Origin: Paenibacillus algorifonticola
GTDB taxonomy: Bacteria; Bacillota; Bacilli; Paenibacillales; Paenibacillaceae
Assembly: GCF_000971975.1 (NCBI RefSeq)
Contig: NZ_LAQO01000007.1
Span: 62,001-126,000, forward strand
Length of the DNA stretch: 64,000 nt
Direction of reading: 5' to 3'
A model generated the notes under the pieces. That model did not search any database. It was given only the letters and a program-made list of their open reading frames with translations, and was not told where the DNA came from. A program made the translations under genes and the position numbers. Each line of letters opens with the position of its first letter. Within the stretch, counting starts at the first letter, position 1. Positions 54,208 through 63,968 of the stretch are shown here, piece after piece.

Positions 54208-54324
54208 CCAGCCGCTATCGCATGCTGCGTTTCTCAAAGCTTGAATCATCAGACGGGATTGGTCTGGAATAAGCGCTAGGCAAGTAACAGCGGGCTGGCT
54301 CCGGCTTGCACACACAACCTAGAC

Positions 54325-54358
54325 AAGGCCCGTCATCTCCTAAGAGACCACGGGCCTT
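54325..54358. terminator. Terminator-like hairpin after osmC
   Basis: AAGGCCCGT and ACGGGCCTT are perfect 9-bp arms around a 16-base loop, 30 bases beyond the OsmC stop. Confidence 0.7.
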
Positions 54359-54387
54359 ATGCTTCTTACAAATATAGCGCAAACAGC

Positions 54388-54852
54388 TTACAACGCGGCT
54401 GACTCTGTATTTTCGATAATAATCCGCTCTAATTTCACATTAACCGGGTTGGCAATGCTATCCCCCACTGGGCATTTGCTCTCCAAAAATTGAACGAAGG
54501 CATCCACCTTCTCCTTGGGCGAATCCGTTTTGATTTTGAACGTATAACGGATGTCGGAATAGCCTGGACGAACCTCGCTTTTATTGAAAAATCCATCCAG
54601 ATCAAGGTCGCCTTCAACCTCAACTTGGAAATCGTCCAGCTTTACATCAAACTTGGGAGCATACACCCGGGCAACAATAGACTGGCATGCGCCTAATGAG
54701 GCAAGCAGAGCTTCCACAGGATTCATCCCCGTATCTGTCCCTCCGAGACTCTTCGGCTCATCAATTGTCAATTCGAACTGTCTCGCTGTTGCTTTGACTT
54801 TAACCCCATCCTGTAAATGCGCCGTTGCCTTAAACGTTTGTACATTAGCCAT
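54388..54852 (-). CDS. OsmC-family peroxidase-like protein
   Basis: A 154-aa homodimeric thiol peroxidase fold. The redox Cys residues are in LASLGACQSIVARVYA and FLESKCPVGDSIANP, the standard OsmC/Ohr positions. It should detoxify organic hydroperoxides in the cytoplasm. It has AAGGAGC upstream of the ATG and a hairpin after the stop. Confidence 0.88.
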   Translation of the reverse strand: MANVQTFKATAHLQDGVKVKATARQFELTIDEPKSLGGTDTGMNPVEALLASLGACQSIVARVYAPKFDVKLDDFQVEVEGDLDLDGFFNKSEVRPGYSDIRYTFKIKTDSPKEKVDAFVQFLESKCPVGDSIANPVNVKLERIIIENTESAAL

Positions 54853-54900
54853 TATTAACGCTCCTTATGAAAAATATTTTATGTCCGTTCCGAATCCGTT

Positions 54901-55932
54901 CTAAACTCGCACCCAATCCGTTATCGGAAAATAGCTCTTGCAAGCTAGCATTTCGTCATGCAGGCGGTTAAGAACTTCTTGTTCCCGGTCTTTAATCCGG
55001 TTCAGATTATTGTTAATCGAATGAAGGATGTCATTGTTATTGGTCTGTCTATATTTCATGAGGGTCACCCGTTGCAGGTTGACGTCCCGCTCGATCGGTT
55101 CATAACCGGATAGCAGCGTTTCGTCCTTGATGTAGCCTTGGGCCAGCATATATTCGATTTTCGCCCGCATGCACTTCTTGTGCTCCCACAAAATATGCAG
55201 CGGCCGGCCGTCGGGCGCTCGGGTTCCATCGGTTACTTTCACTAGCTCCTCCGTTATGTACCGGTACACATCCATGCCGAAGGCCAGATTGCTCTCGGTG
55301 TGGAAAATGGTTTTCAGACGATTCGTGGCGCTAAGGTAGTCCTCGAGAAAATAAAGAACGGAATCCGCCGTGAACACATACTTGTGGTCGGTAGCGCGGT
55401 ATAAGCAAATTCGTGTCTTATATTCTTCGTAATTGCCGTATTCGTCAAAAAAGGCCGCATTATTGAATGCGTTTTCATAATCATCATAGGAAACGGAGAA
55501 GGTCTGATATTTGCCGTCCACGAAATTGGTCACCAGATAGCTCTGCTGCTCGCTATCGTACCCGCTGATTAACAAATCATGTGTGAAATTTCTCACCCCA
55601 AAAAAGTCACTGTAGGGCATATAATACTCGTTGATGAAAGATAGAACATGATAGCCTTGTTCAAGACTCGTTTGAATGAAGCGGTGGATGTCCGTTAAGG
55701 AAATGACGAGTGAACGGGATATCGCCTGTGTCTCCCGAAGCGGGCAATTATCCAATTGGTAAAAATTCACTGGACAAGCTAGCTCTACGAAATCTTTTGC
55801 GCAAAATAATTGGGTGTAATAGCTGTGCATCCACGGTTGGAAGCTCTCGGAATGTCCAATAATACCGAATAAATACGCGTGGTGCAAATAGCCATAAATA
55901 GGTGAATCAGCTAGCGGCAGATGAATTTTCAC
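54901..55932 (-). CDS. BtrH-like (cysteine-peptidase fold) protein
   Basis: A 343-aa protein without signal peptide. An N-terminal region with GYLHHAYLFGIIGHSESFQPW, and HDLLISGYDSEQQSYLVTNF near residue 118, resembles BtrH N-terminal (C39-like) proteins found near peptide or antibiotic synthesis genes. A Cys (FCAKDF, near 44) and the His above could be catalytic. The C-terminal 130 residues are helical. It is an orphan: no biosynthesis genes are nearby. GGAGAT lies upstream of the ATG. Confidence 0.5.
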   Translation of the reverse strand: MKIHLPLADSPIYGYLHHAYLFGIIGHSESFQPWMHSYYTQLFCAKDFVELACPVNFYQLDNCPLRETQAISRSLVISLTDIHRFIQTSLEQGYHVLSFINEYYMPYSDFFGVRNFTHDLLISGYDSEQQSYLVTNFVDGKYQTFSVSYDDYENAFNNAAFFDEYGNYEEYKTRICLYRATDHKYVFTADSVLYFLEDYLSATNRLKTIFHTESNLAFGMDVYRYITEELVKVTDGTRAPDGRPLHILWEHKKCMRAKIEYMLAQGYIKDETLLSGYEPIERDVNLQRVTLMKYRQTNNNDILHSINNNLNRIKDREQEVLNRLHDEMLACKSYFPITDWVRV

Positions 55933-56103
55933 CGGAACATATCTCCCTTAATCATATTGTATAAAACATCCAATATTGGTAGAGTCGAAGATATTATCCC
56001 ATTCCTATTTAGTGCTGTCAATTGGCTTCTGAGAGAGGCTCATCGTTAAATTGAACTGCCTCCGTACATCTAAAATTTATATCCCTCCCCTATTTTTCAG
56101 AGA

Positions 56104-56130
56104 ACCTATCCTTTTGGGTAGTTTTTTTAT
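56104..56130 (+). terminator. Weak hairpin with T-run upstream of the surface-protein gene
   Basis: ACCTATCC and GGGTAGT form an imperfect stem followed by seven T residues. It could be an attenuator in the leader of the gene at 56208 or an old terminator. Confidence 0.35.
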
Positions 56131-56207
56131 GTGCAGTAACCGTTTAGAATAGGTGGGCAGCGCTCTAACGCGGATGCATGTCTTTAAAGTAAAGGGGAGA
56201 GTACTTC

Positions 56208-59200
56208 ATGCCGGTAAAAGGAAAACAGTTAAATGTCCTGAAATGGTTAATCTGTTTTACCCTACTAATAAGTCTATGGCCAGCGGCCATGCTTCAAAAA
56301 GCAAGCGCAGCTGTGAGCGGAGATTTCACGTACAGTATATCGTCCGGTAAGGCGACAATAACTAGCTATAATGGTTCGGATCAGAATGTTATCATTCCTG
56401 CCACTATAGATGGGTTTACGGTGAACAAGATTGGGATCCAAGCATTTAAAGCTCGCAATCTAACATCCGTGTCCATTCCTAACACGGTTACCGATATCGA
56501 AAACTCTGCTTTTGAGAATAACCAACTTACGATGTTGACCATTCCGGATAGTGTGACTTTTATTGGCAGTTATGCTTTTTCAAACAATGATTTGTCAGTC
56601 TTGACCCTATCGGAAAACGTATCTAGCATAGGAGTATCTGCATTTGAGAACAATGAGCTGCAAGTATTGTCTATCCCCGAGAGCTTGAGCGTCATAAATA
56701 TGTATACGTTTAAGAACAATAAATTGACAAGCCTAAGCCTGCCGGAAGGATTATTATTCATTTTCGACAATGCATTTGAGCGTAATCTGCTGACGAATAT
56801 TAACCTCCCATCCAGCTTAACCAATATAGGTAATTCAGCCTTTTATGACAATAAATTGACTGACCTGTCGATCCCAAACAATGTAAACACTATTGGTTCA
56901 AATGCATTTCAGGCAAATATGCTTACTAGCGTACATCTTTCGTCAAGTGTAACTCGTATCGAGAACAGCACCTTTCAAAATAATCAATTAACCGAACTGA
57001 CTATTCCTAGCGGTGTAAACTATGTTGGCCAAAATGCATTTGAATCTAATCAACTGACCAGCATAAGTCTTCCTTCCAGTTTGACCATTATCGATCATGC
57101 AGCTTTTGCTAAAAATAAAATAACGGCTGTTTCTTTTCCAAACAGCTTGATTTCCATAGGGAATGATGCATTCCAACAAAATCAGCTGGGAAATATCACG
57201 ATTCCGTCTAGTGTGTCCAGCATAGGAAATCGTGCATTTAGCACAAATCAGCTGTCCGACATCACTCTTTCCGATGGAGTTGGAAGCATAGGCTCATTTG
57301 CATTTGAAGAGAATCAATTGACAAATGTTTACATTCCATCAAGTGTAACACATATACATTCACTCGCTTTTTATCATAACCCATTGGCAAAAGCGATTGT
57401 TGCAGGTGATTCAACACTCGTCAATAGTTCAGCATTTGGTGAATTATTGGACACTTCCATAATCGCATTTGATCCTTCTCCTGCAAAAATTTATGCAGGT
57501 GTCAGCAGTCAGCCTTTCCTAAACCTGTTAGCAGAGGGAGTCGTTTTCACTCCTAACGGTTCGATGTTTGGCAGCACCTCGGACACAGTTGTTACAATAG
57601 GATCGCCAATACCTTTGGGACTTCCAATAACGGTAGACTACAGATGGTCCTCTTCCGAAGTACAGCCAACTTGGACTGGTGAAGAATCAAGCTGGACAAC
57701 GTTCGTGAGCGGCGCTCCCATTCCCGTACCGGGTTCAGATGGTCCGTGGTACCTGCATGTTCGGGTCGATGACGGGACGCATAATGCTGGTTTTGCTCGT
57801 TCTGCTATGTTTCAAGAGAAAATAACACATACCGTTGCATTCAATTCCCAAGGCGGCAGTGCAGTTGACAGCATGACTGGCATTGTGGAGGGCTCAACGA
57901 TTACAGAACCTGATGCACCGACCCGCAGCGGCTATACCTTTGCGGGTTGGTATACAGATGGAAGCTATGCAACAGCGTGGAACTTCACCACTGATCCAGT
58001 GAACCAGGATTTCACCTTGTTTGCGAAGTGGACGGCTATCCCTACTTTTACGGTATCCTTTCATTCCCAAGGCGGCAGTGCAGTTGACAGCGTGACTGGC
58101 ATTGTGGATGGATTAACGATAACAGAACCTAATGCACCGACCCGCAGCGGCTATACCTTTGCGGGTTGGTATACAGATGGAAGCTATGCAACGGCTTGGA
58201 ATTTCACCACTGATCCAGTGAACCAGGATCTCACCTTGTTTGCGAAGTGGACGGCTATCCCTACTTTTACGGTATCCTTTCATTCCCAAGGCGGCAGTGC
58301 AGTTGACAGCATGACTGGCATTGTGGAGGGCTCAACGATTACAGAACCTAATGCACCGACCCGCAGCGGCTATACCTTTGCGGGTTGGTATACAGATGGA
58401 AGCTATGCAACGGCTTGGAATTTCACCACTGATCCAGTGAACCAGGATCTCACCTTGTTTGCGAAGTGGACGGCTATCCCTACTTTTACGGTATCCTTTC
58501 ATTCGCAAGGCGGCAGTGCAGTTGACAGTATGACTGGCATTGTGGATGGATTAACGATAACCGAACCTAATGCACCGACACGCAGCGGCTATACCTTTGC
58601 GGGCTGGTATACAGATGGAAGCTATGCAACGGCTTGGAACTTCAACATGGATTCGGTGAACCAAAATCTCACCTTGTTTGCGAAGTGGACGGCTATTGCT
58701 ATTTCTTCCCCTGCTGCCCCTTCTACCAGTGAGTTACAAATAACTTATACCGTTAGCTTTGATTCTAGGGGAGGAAGTGTTATTTCAGGAATATCCGCTG
58801 TCAAAGCACAATCAACGATTAACGAGCCAAAAGAACCGGAGAGGGCTGGATACAGCTTTGAAGGCTGGTATACCGAAGCGGCTTATGTCACGCTCTGGGA
58901 TTTTCATTCCAATAAAGTGACGAAGAACCTTACCCTTTATGCGAAATGGGCTGAAATTTCCGAAGAAACAAATTTCAGCGACATTGTCGGCCACTGGGCG
59001 AATGAATCGATCCTTAAAGCAGTTAAAGCTGGAATCGTCAGCGGCTATCCGAATGGAACTTTTGATCCGAGTCGTATAGTAACCCGTACAGAGTTCTTGG
59101 TTATGCTGATGAATGCTCTAAAGCCAGCAAGTGAAGGAGCAGACTTAACATTCACGGATGCTGAAAATATCCCGGCATGGGGACAGCAAGCTGTCGCACA

Positions 59201-59498
59201 AGCGGTTCAAACTGGAATCATTTCAGGCTACGCAGACGGAACGTTCCTTCCAAATGGCCCTATTACTCGAGCTGAGATGGCATTGATTATCGCCAGAGCA
59301 CTTAAAATAGAGACTGAAGAGAATGCCACAACCAGCTTTGCGGACGACAATAGCATACCGGTATGGGCGAAAGGAGCGGTAGCTGCATTAGAAAAGCATG
59401 GAATCATGAAAGGGACTGGAGCAAATCAGTTCAATGCATCCTCCATGGCAAATAGAGCGGAAGCCGTGACAATTATTTTAAAACTGCTGGAGGAGTAG
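56208..59498 (+). CDS. Surface protein: BspA-like LRR, InlB-type repeats, SLH domains
   Basis: A 1096-aa exported protein. A signal peptide ends near KASA (residues 1-34). Residues 40-400 are about sixteen 23-residue BspA-like leucine-rich repeats (SIPNTVTDIENSAFENNQLT type). Residues 545-920 contain five InlB-type (Listeria-Bacteroides) repeats, four nearly identical. Residues 925-1096 are three SLH domains (FSDIVGHWANESILKAVKAG), which bind pyruvylated cell-wall polymer. The likely role is adhesion or matrix binding at the cell surface. AAAGGGGAG precedes the ATG. Confidence 0.92.
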   Translation: MPVKGKQLNVLKWLICFTLLISLWPAAMLQKASAAVSGDFTYSISSGKATITSYNGSDQNVIIPATIDGFTVNKIGIQAFKARNLTSVSIPNTVTDIENSAFENNQLTMLTIPDSVTFIGSYAFSNNDLSVLTLSENVSSIGVSAFENNELQVLSIPESLSVINMYTFKNNKLTSLSLPEGLLFIFDNAFERNLLTNINLPSSLTNIGNSAFYDNKLTDLSIPNNVNTIGSNAFQANMLTSVHLSSSVTRIENSTFQNNQLTELTIPSGVNYVGQNAFESNQLTSISLPSSLTIIDHAAFAKNKITAVSFPNSLISIGNDAFQQNQLGNITIPSSVSSIGNRAFSTNQLSDITLSDGVGSIGSFAFEENQLTNVYIPSSVTHIHSLAFYHNPLAKAIVAGDSTLVNSSAFGELLDTSIIAFDPSPAKIYAGVSSQPFLNLLAEGVVFTPNGSMFGSTSDTVVTIGSPIPLGLPITVDYRWSSSEVQPTWTGEESSWTTFVSGAPIPVPGSDGPWYLHVRVDDGTHNAGFARSAMFQEKITHTVAFNSQGGSAVDSMTGIVEGSTITEPDAPTRSGYTFAGWYTDGSYATAWNFTTDPVNQDFTLFAKWTAIPTFTVSFHSQGGSAVDSVTGIVDGLTITEPNAPTRSGYTFAGWYTDGSYATAWNFTTDPVNQDLTLFAKWTAIPTFTVSFHSQGGSAVDSMTGIVEGSTITEPNAPTRSGYTFAGWYTDGSYATAWNFTTDPVNQDLTLFAKWTAIPTFTVSFHSQGGSAVDSMTGIVDGLTITEPNAPTRSGYTFAGWYTDGSYATAWNFNMDSVNQNLTLFAKWTAIAISSPAAPSTSELQITYTVSFDSRGGSVISGISAVKAQSTINEPKEPERAGYSFEGWYTEAAYVTLWDFHSNKVTKNLTLYAKWAEISEETNFSDIVGHWANESILKAVKAGIVSGYPNGTFDPSRIVTRTEFLVMLMNALKPASEGADLTFTDAENIPAWGQQAVAQAVQTGIISGYADGTFLPNGPITRAEMALIIARALKIETEENATTSFADDNSIPVWAKGAVAALEKHGIMKGTGANQFNASSMANRAEAVTIILKLLEE
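57833..58700 (+). repeat. Four 219-bp tandem repeats inside the surface-protein gene
   Basis: Copies begin near 57833, 58048, 58267 and 58486; successive copies are spaced 219 bp and are nearly identical (73 residues each, containing YTFAGWYTDGSYATAWNF). The period is a multiple of three, so copy number can change without breaking the frame. Confidence 0.9.
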
Positions 59499-59512
59499 AT
59501 AAACTAATCATC

Positions 59513-59550
59513 AAAAAGCCCTCATCTTGGTTTTAAGGTGAGGGCTTTTT
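59513..59550 (+). terminator. Terminator of the surface-protein gene
   Basis: AAAAAGCCCTCATCTT pairs with AAGGTGAGGGCTTTTT; strong stem with T-run, usable in both directions. Confidence 0.88.
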
Positions 59551-59578
59551 GACGCTTACTCCAATGCTTTTTTCCATA

Positions 59579-60973
59579 TTAGGAATGAATTATTTCCGCC
59601 TCAATTTTCCGAAAAACCTCATAGCTCCGCCGCGCAACCTTGGAGATCGCAATCGGATGAAAGCCGCTCAGCTCCGCATACAGCGTATCATTCAGCGGCT
59701 CAATCCATGACTTCGGCAGCGCTGCTGCGCCATGCTTTGCGCCCATAATCGAGCCGACCGTCGCACCGTTGCAGTCGGTGTCCATGCCGCCATAAACGGC
59801 CGTCGTTACAGCCTTCTCGAAATCATCGCCTGCATACACGAGCACCGCAGCTACCAGCGCTGCATTATTATTCGTATGCACAGCATCATAATGGCTGAAC
59901 GCTTCCCAGATACGGCTCACCAGTTCGCGGTCGCTGCTTGCTTCCTCCGCAATAGCCACCGCCTTGCGCACATCATCAGCGAGTCTGCTCGTTGCCGGAA
60001 TTTCGCTGAGGCCAATCTCGACAATACGCTTGCTGTCCTTCTCCACGAAAGCAGCCGCAATCATCGCCGCGACGAACATTTCGCCATAGATGCCGTTCTT
60101 CACATGCGAGAACGACGCATCGCGCCAGCCAAGCTCGGCCGCTAGCTCCGGCTTACCTGCTGCTCCGTAAGCGAGCCCGTCCGCACGGATTTGCGCGCCG
60201 ATCCATTCTCTGTAAGGGTTCATATGCATCCGCACCCGCTCCTGGCGAACGGCCCAATCGTCAGGCTTGTCTCCATTCAGATGAGAGGTCTCATGAGCAA
60301 AATTCAAATAAGACTGCGTCTCTGCTGTACAAACTTGGCTGTAGGTCAAGTTTTTGTGCCAAAGCTTGCCGATGTCCCAAGAGTCGAAAGCGAGCCCTTT
60401 TTGCTCAAGCAGTAAAAGTCCCAGCACCGTATAGCGGATATCATCATCGCTCTCCATGTACTGAATTGTCTCGCTTGTGCTCATGGGCGACCAATCATTC
60501 AGCCCCAGTCCATACTGCTCTCTTGCCGTCGATTCGCCCGGCGTATATCCTTTAATCGGCCAAGCGTCAGCGCCGCGGAACCATAGCTCAATATTTTCCC
60601 AGCCAGGGCGTCCGTCTTTGCCATACAAATAATCCCAATATTCCACTGGCTTGCCGAGTGCACAGCCAACACTGCGTCCAAGCCAAGCGCCGTAAAACTT
60701 GTCCATCCACTGCTCATCAGTCAAATTTACTGCCAGCGTTCTTGGGCCCTCCGGGCGCAGCCTGCGGATCGACTCCAAATCGGATGGCTCCTCATAAGGG
60801 AAATCCGCACGCACTTCCAATGCAGACAGCTCGTTATAAATCTCCATAAGCGCTTCATGGCTTTCGCCCGCCGCGGCCAGCTTTTCCGCGAAGCCGTCTA
60901 CGTTGCAGCCTTCTTCCCCGCGCTGAATAATCTCGAACCGGACAATTTCTTGTAGCTTATCCCAGCCTGCCAT
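59579..60973 (-). CDS. ADP-ribosylglycohydrolase-family protein
   Basis: A 464-aa cytosolic hydrolase. The dinuclear-metal signature is in the C-terminal part: VYGGMDTDCNGATVGSIMGA, matching DxDTxA-type motifs. WLGRSVGCALGKPVEYWD carries the first conserved Gly/Asp region. Members remove ADP-ribose from proteins or cleave ribosyl compounds. Coupling to a nucleoside hydrolase gene and nucleoside permeases suggests action on imported ribosides or NAD-derived compounds. It starts two bases after the nucleoside hydrolase stop. Confidence 0.85.
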   Translation of the reverse strand: MAGWDKLQEIVRFEIIQRGEEGCNVDGFAEKLAAAGESHEALMEIYNELSALEVRADFPYEEPSDLESIRRLRPEGPRTLAVNLTDEQWMDKFYGAWLGRSVGCALGKPVEYWDYLYGKDGRPGWENIELWFRGADAWPIKGYTPGESTAREQYGLGLNDWSPMSTSETIQYMESDDDIRYTVLGLLLLEQKGLAFDSWDIGKLWHKNLTYSQVCTAETQSYLNFAHETSHLNGDKPDDWAVRQERVRMHMNPYREWIGAQIRADGLAYGAAGKPELAAELGWRDASFSHVKNGIYGEMFVAAMIAAAFVEKDSKRIVEIGLSEIPATSRLADDVRKAVAIAEEASSDRELVSRIWEAFSHYDAVHTNNNAALVAAVLVYAGDDFEKAVTTAVYGGMDTDCNGATVGSIMGAKHGAAALPKSWIEPLNDTLYAELSGFHPIAISKVARRSYEVFRKIEAEIIHS

Positions 60974-60975
60974 AA

Positions 60976-61932
60976 TTAAGCCTGCCCTTTCCGAGCTTTG
61001 GCGTTCTCATCATGCACAGCAAGAGCGTCAAAAATCAGCTTAATAAAAGCTTCACGGTCCACATCCATCAGCACCTGAACATTCGCCGTTTCATCCGTTT
61101 TTTTGCGGCGGTCTGCCACAGTCATGCCTCTCGTCACCCTGCCGTCTGTCTCAATCGTGACGTAATAGCTTTCACTTTGGAACAGCTCAGGGGCTAGCAA
61201 CCAAGCAATCGCGCACGGATCATGCAGCGAGCTGCCTTCAAAGCCAAGCTTGCGGCTGTAAATGGAATAGAAGTCCAGCAGCTCGCCCACCATATGCGAA
61301 ACCTCTCCACGCTGCTTCAACGCTTCAATATCCTCCTGATAAATAGCCGCTTTATCGGTCACATCCAGGCCGCTCATCGTAATCGGGATGCCCGATTCGA
61401 ACACGATTCGTGCAGCCTCCGGGTCAACGTAAATGTTGAACTCTGCCGTTGACGTAACATTACCGTAGCTGATGCCTCCGCCCATTAGGGAAATCTGCTC
61501 GATTTTCTCCTTTACATCGGGGAAACCTTTGAGCAGCAGTGCAATATTCGTCAGCGGGCCGATCGGCACGAGCGTTACCTTCTGCTCCGAGGAACGGATC
61601 ACCTCGACCATCAGCTCAATCGCATGTTTATCGACCGGCTTGAACCGGGAAGCCGGCAAATCTGGGCCGTCCATGCCCGAATCGCCATGCGCCTCTTCTC
61701 CGGTTACGAGCTTGCCGAGCAGTGGTCCGGGTGCGCCTTTCGCAACCGGAATATCTTTATCTACAAAGCTGAGCAGCTTCAGTGCGTTGTTCGTAATTTT
61801 CTCCAGCACCTGATTGCCGCCAACCGTTGTAATCGCTTTTACCTCCAACTGCTGTGGATTGGCAAGTGCGAGCAAAATGGCGATCGCATCATCATGCCCG
61901 GGATCACAATCGATAATAATCGGTCTAGCCAT
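60976..61932 (-). CDS. Inosine-uridine preferring nucleoside hydrolase
   Basis: A 318-aa enzyme that splits nucleosides to ribose and base. The Ca-binding signature IIDCDPGHDDAIAILLALAN lies at the N-terminus. VPIGPLTNIALLL and SSLHDPCAIAWLLAPE, with active-site residues typical of the IUNH fold, follow. The start at 61932 (MARPIII) is chosen with AAAGGA about 11 nt upstream; ATG 61944 has its ribosome site too close. It is cotranscribed with the nucleoside permeases and the ADP-ribosylglycohydrolase. Confidence 0.93.
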   Translation of the reverse strand: MARPIIIDCDPGHDDAIAILLALANPQQLEVKAITTVGGNQVLEKITNNALKLLSFVDKDIPVAKGAPGPLLGKLVTGEEAHGDSGMDGPDLPASRFKPVDKHAIELMVEVIRSSEQKVTLVPIGPLTNIALLLKGFPDVKEKIEQISLMGGGISYGNVTSTAEFNIYVDPEAARIVFESGIPITMSGLDVTDKAAIYQEDIEALKQRGEVSHMVGELLDFYSIYSRKLGFEGSSLHDPCAIAWLLAPELFQSESYYVTIETDGRVTRGMTVADRRKKTDETANVQVLMDVDREAFIKLIFDALAVHDENAKARKGQA

Positions 61933-61987
61933 CGTGTTAATCATCCTTTCACTTTCGCTTTAAAATCTTGGTGAAAAAGAGTCTACG

Positions 61988-62929
61988 TTACGACTTTTTC
62001 TCCAATCTTTTAAGCTTCCTATTTCTTTTACGGGATTCGCTGACCGCGTATACGATGAGACCGATAACGGTCGTGACGTAAGGGAGTGTGCCGATCAGCT
62101 CTGCCGGAATTTTAAGCACTTGAAGCGCATTGGCTAGTGCATCCGCCGCTCCGAACAGAAGCGACGTCAGCGTCGTGCCGACCGTCGTGCTGCGTCCCAT
62201 CGATTCCGCGGCAATCGCAATCCAGCCCCGGCCAGCGGTCATATCCCGCGTGAACAGCGATAGGTAGCCCATCGACATATAAGCGCCGCCAAGTCCTGCG
62301 AAAAAGCCGCTCAGCAGCAGCGCCGTATATTGCACCTTCACCACGCTGACCCCAACCGACTGGGCAGCCTGCGGATTTTCGCCTACTGAGCGAATGCGCA
62401 GGCCGAGCGGTGTTCTTTTCAGCATGTAATACACAACAAAAACCGCTATGATCGACATATAGGTCAATACATTATGGCCGGAGAAAATCGGGCCCAGCAC
62501 TGGAATATCCTTAAGCAGCGGAATGTCCACGCTAGGGAGCACCTTGCTCGGAAGCGAGGTCGAGGAGCCTTTGTCTCCGCTCAGCAAATACAAAATAAAT
62601 ACGGTTCCCCCGGAGGCGAACATATTGATTGCTACCCCGCCGAGAATAATATGCGTCTTGAAGTGCAGAGTAAAAAAAGCCAATATGCCGGAAATGAGCG
62701 TGCCCGCCAGTACTGCACCCATCAGCCCAACCCATGAGCTGCCTGTATAAGCGCTGACCACGACGCCTGAAAGGGCCGCCACCAGCATAATGCCCTCAAG
62801 CCCGATATTGATAATACCCGCACGGTTGGAAATAAGAGCCCCTAATGCTGCGAACAAAATCGGAGTCGTTACCCGGAGGACAGAAAACGCAAATTCAGTC
62901 GTGAAAATGACATTAAACAAACTAGACAT
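61988..62929 (-). CDS. nupQ: Nucleoside ABC permease (NupQ-like)
   Basis: A 313-aa membrane protein of the RbsC/LivH-related group with eight to nine helices. FAALGALISNRAGIINIGLE and RIRSVGENPQAAQSVGVSVV are the signature and coupling motifs of BmpA-linked nucleoside permeases. It overlaps the other permease gene by 8 bases. Together with that gene and the ATPase at the window edge it forms a nucleoside importer. Confidence 0.88.
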   Translation of the reverse strand: MSSLFNVIFTTEFAFSVLRVTTPILFAALGALISNRAGIINIGLEGIMLVAALSGVVVSAYTGSSWVGLMGAVLAGTLISGILAFFTLHFKTHIILGGVAINMFASGGTVFILYLLSGDKGSSTSLPSKVLPSVDIPLLKDIPVLGPIFSGHNVLTYMSIIAVFVVYYMLKRTPLGLRIRSVGENPQAAQSVGVSVVKVQYTALLLSGFFAGLGGAYMSMGYLSLFTRDMTAGRGWIAIAAESMGRSTTVGTTLTSLLFGAADALANALQVLKIPAELIGTLPYVTTVIGLIVYAVSESRKRNRKLKRLEKKS

Positions 62930-63968
62930 TACGCTGTGCCTCCTTGAGCAGCATCCGATTTTTCCAGAACTTCAAAAACTGTTCTGCCGAAATCAGCAAA
63001 ATAATAATCGCCTGCACAATCGAAATCATTTCCGCAGGCACATCGGAGAAACGCGCCATCTGGTCGGCTCCGATTCGGATATAGGCGAGGAAGAGCGCTG
63101 CGCCGATGACCGAAAACGGATTATTTTTCGCCAGCATCGCTACAAGCGCGCCATCCAGACCGTAGCCCGGCAGCGACGACCACTGAAAGCGATTGTACAT
63201 GCCCAGCACCTCGACCGAACCGCCCATGCCCGCAATAAATCCAGCAATTAAATGCACGATAATGATGACCTTGGCCGTCTTCATGCCGGAGTAGCCCGCA
63301 AATTCGCGATTGGCCCCCGTCATCCTCAGCTCATAGCCCCATTTGGTTTTGTACAGAAAATAATGGGCAGCCACGATCAGCACCAGCACGATGATCAGTC
63401 CCGTATGAATACGTGTACCTGGGATCAGCTTGGTGAGCACTGCAGTTTTCTCGAACTTGAAGGATACAGCTGCAAATGCCTGAGCATCGCGCAGCTTATA
63501 ATTCAAAATATAAAGCCCAATGCCGAACAAAATATTGTTGAACATCAGCGAGCTGACGAGCTCATTTACATTCCATTTCGCTTTGAGAATGCCCGGAATC
63601 GCGGATAACACCGCGCCGACGAGCGACCCTGCCAGTATCGCCACAATCGGATGGACGAAGCTATTCAGGCTCAAATGAATCGCAAGCGTTGCTGCCACGA
63701 CCCCGGAAAAATAAAACAGCCCTTCCGCTCCGAGATTGAACAAATTCGCTTTAAACAGCAGCGATACCGCAAGACCTGTGAACATGAGCGGAATCGCCAT
63801 TTCAATGACGTTGCCGATATGCCCCTTCGTATTCAACGGCTCCCATAGGAAGATGCGAATGCTCTCCAGCGGCTGCTCGCTGACAATGGAAATAATAATA
63901 AATGCGAGAACAAGCGCAATCAGAATGACCGCTGTCGTACGGATGACTTCAAAATATTTTACCTTCAT
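62922..63968 (-). CDS. nupP: Nucleoside ABC permease (NupP-like)
   Basis: A 348-aa membrane protein with about ten helices. MFTGLAVSLLFKANLFNLGA, AKWNVNELVSSLMFNNI and ELRMTGANREFAGYSGM match the NupP/YufP family. The ATG overlaps the stop of the ATPase gene as ATGA (63965-63968). Confidence 0.88.
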   Translation of the reverse strand: MKVKYFEVIRTTAVILIALVLAFIIISIVSEQPLESIRIFLWEPLNTKGHIGNVIEMAIPLMFTGLAVSLLFKANLFNLGAEGLFYFSGVVAATLAIHLSLNSFVHPIVAILAGSLVGAVLSAIPGILKAKWNVNELVSSLMFNNILFGIGLYILNYKLRDAQAFAAVSFKFEKTAVLTKLIPGTRIHTGLIIVLVLIVAAHYFLYKTKWGYELRMTGANREFAGYSGMKTAKVIIIVHLIAGFIAGMGGSVEVLGMYNRFQWSSLPGYGLDGALVAMLAKNNPFSVIGAALFLAYIRIGADQMARFSDVPAEMISIVQAIIILLISAEQFLKFWKNRMLLKEAQRNV

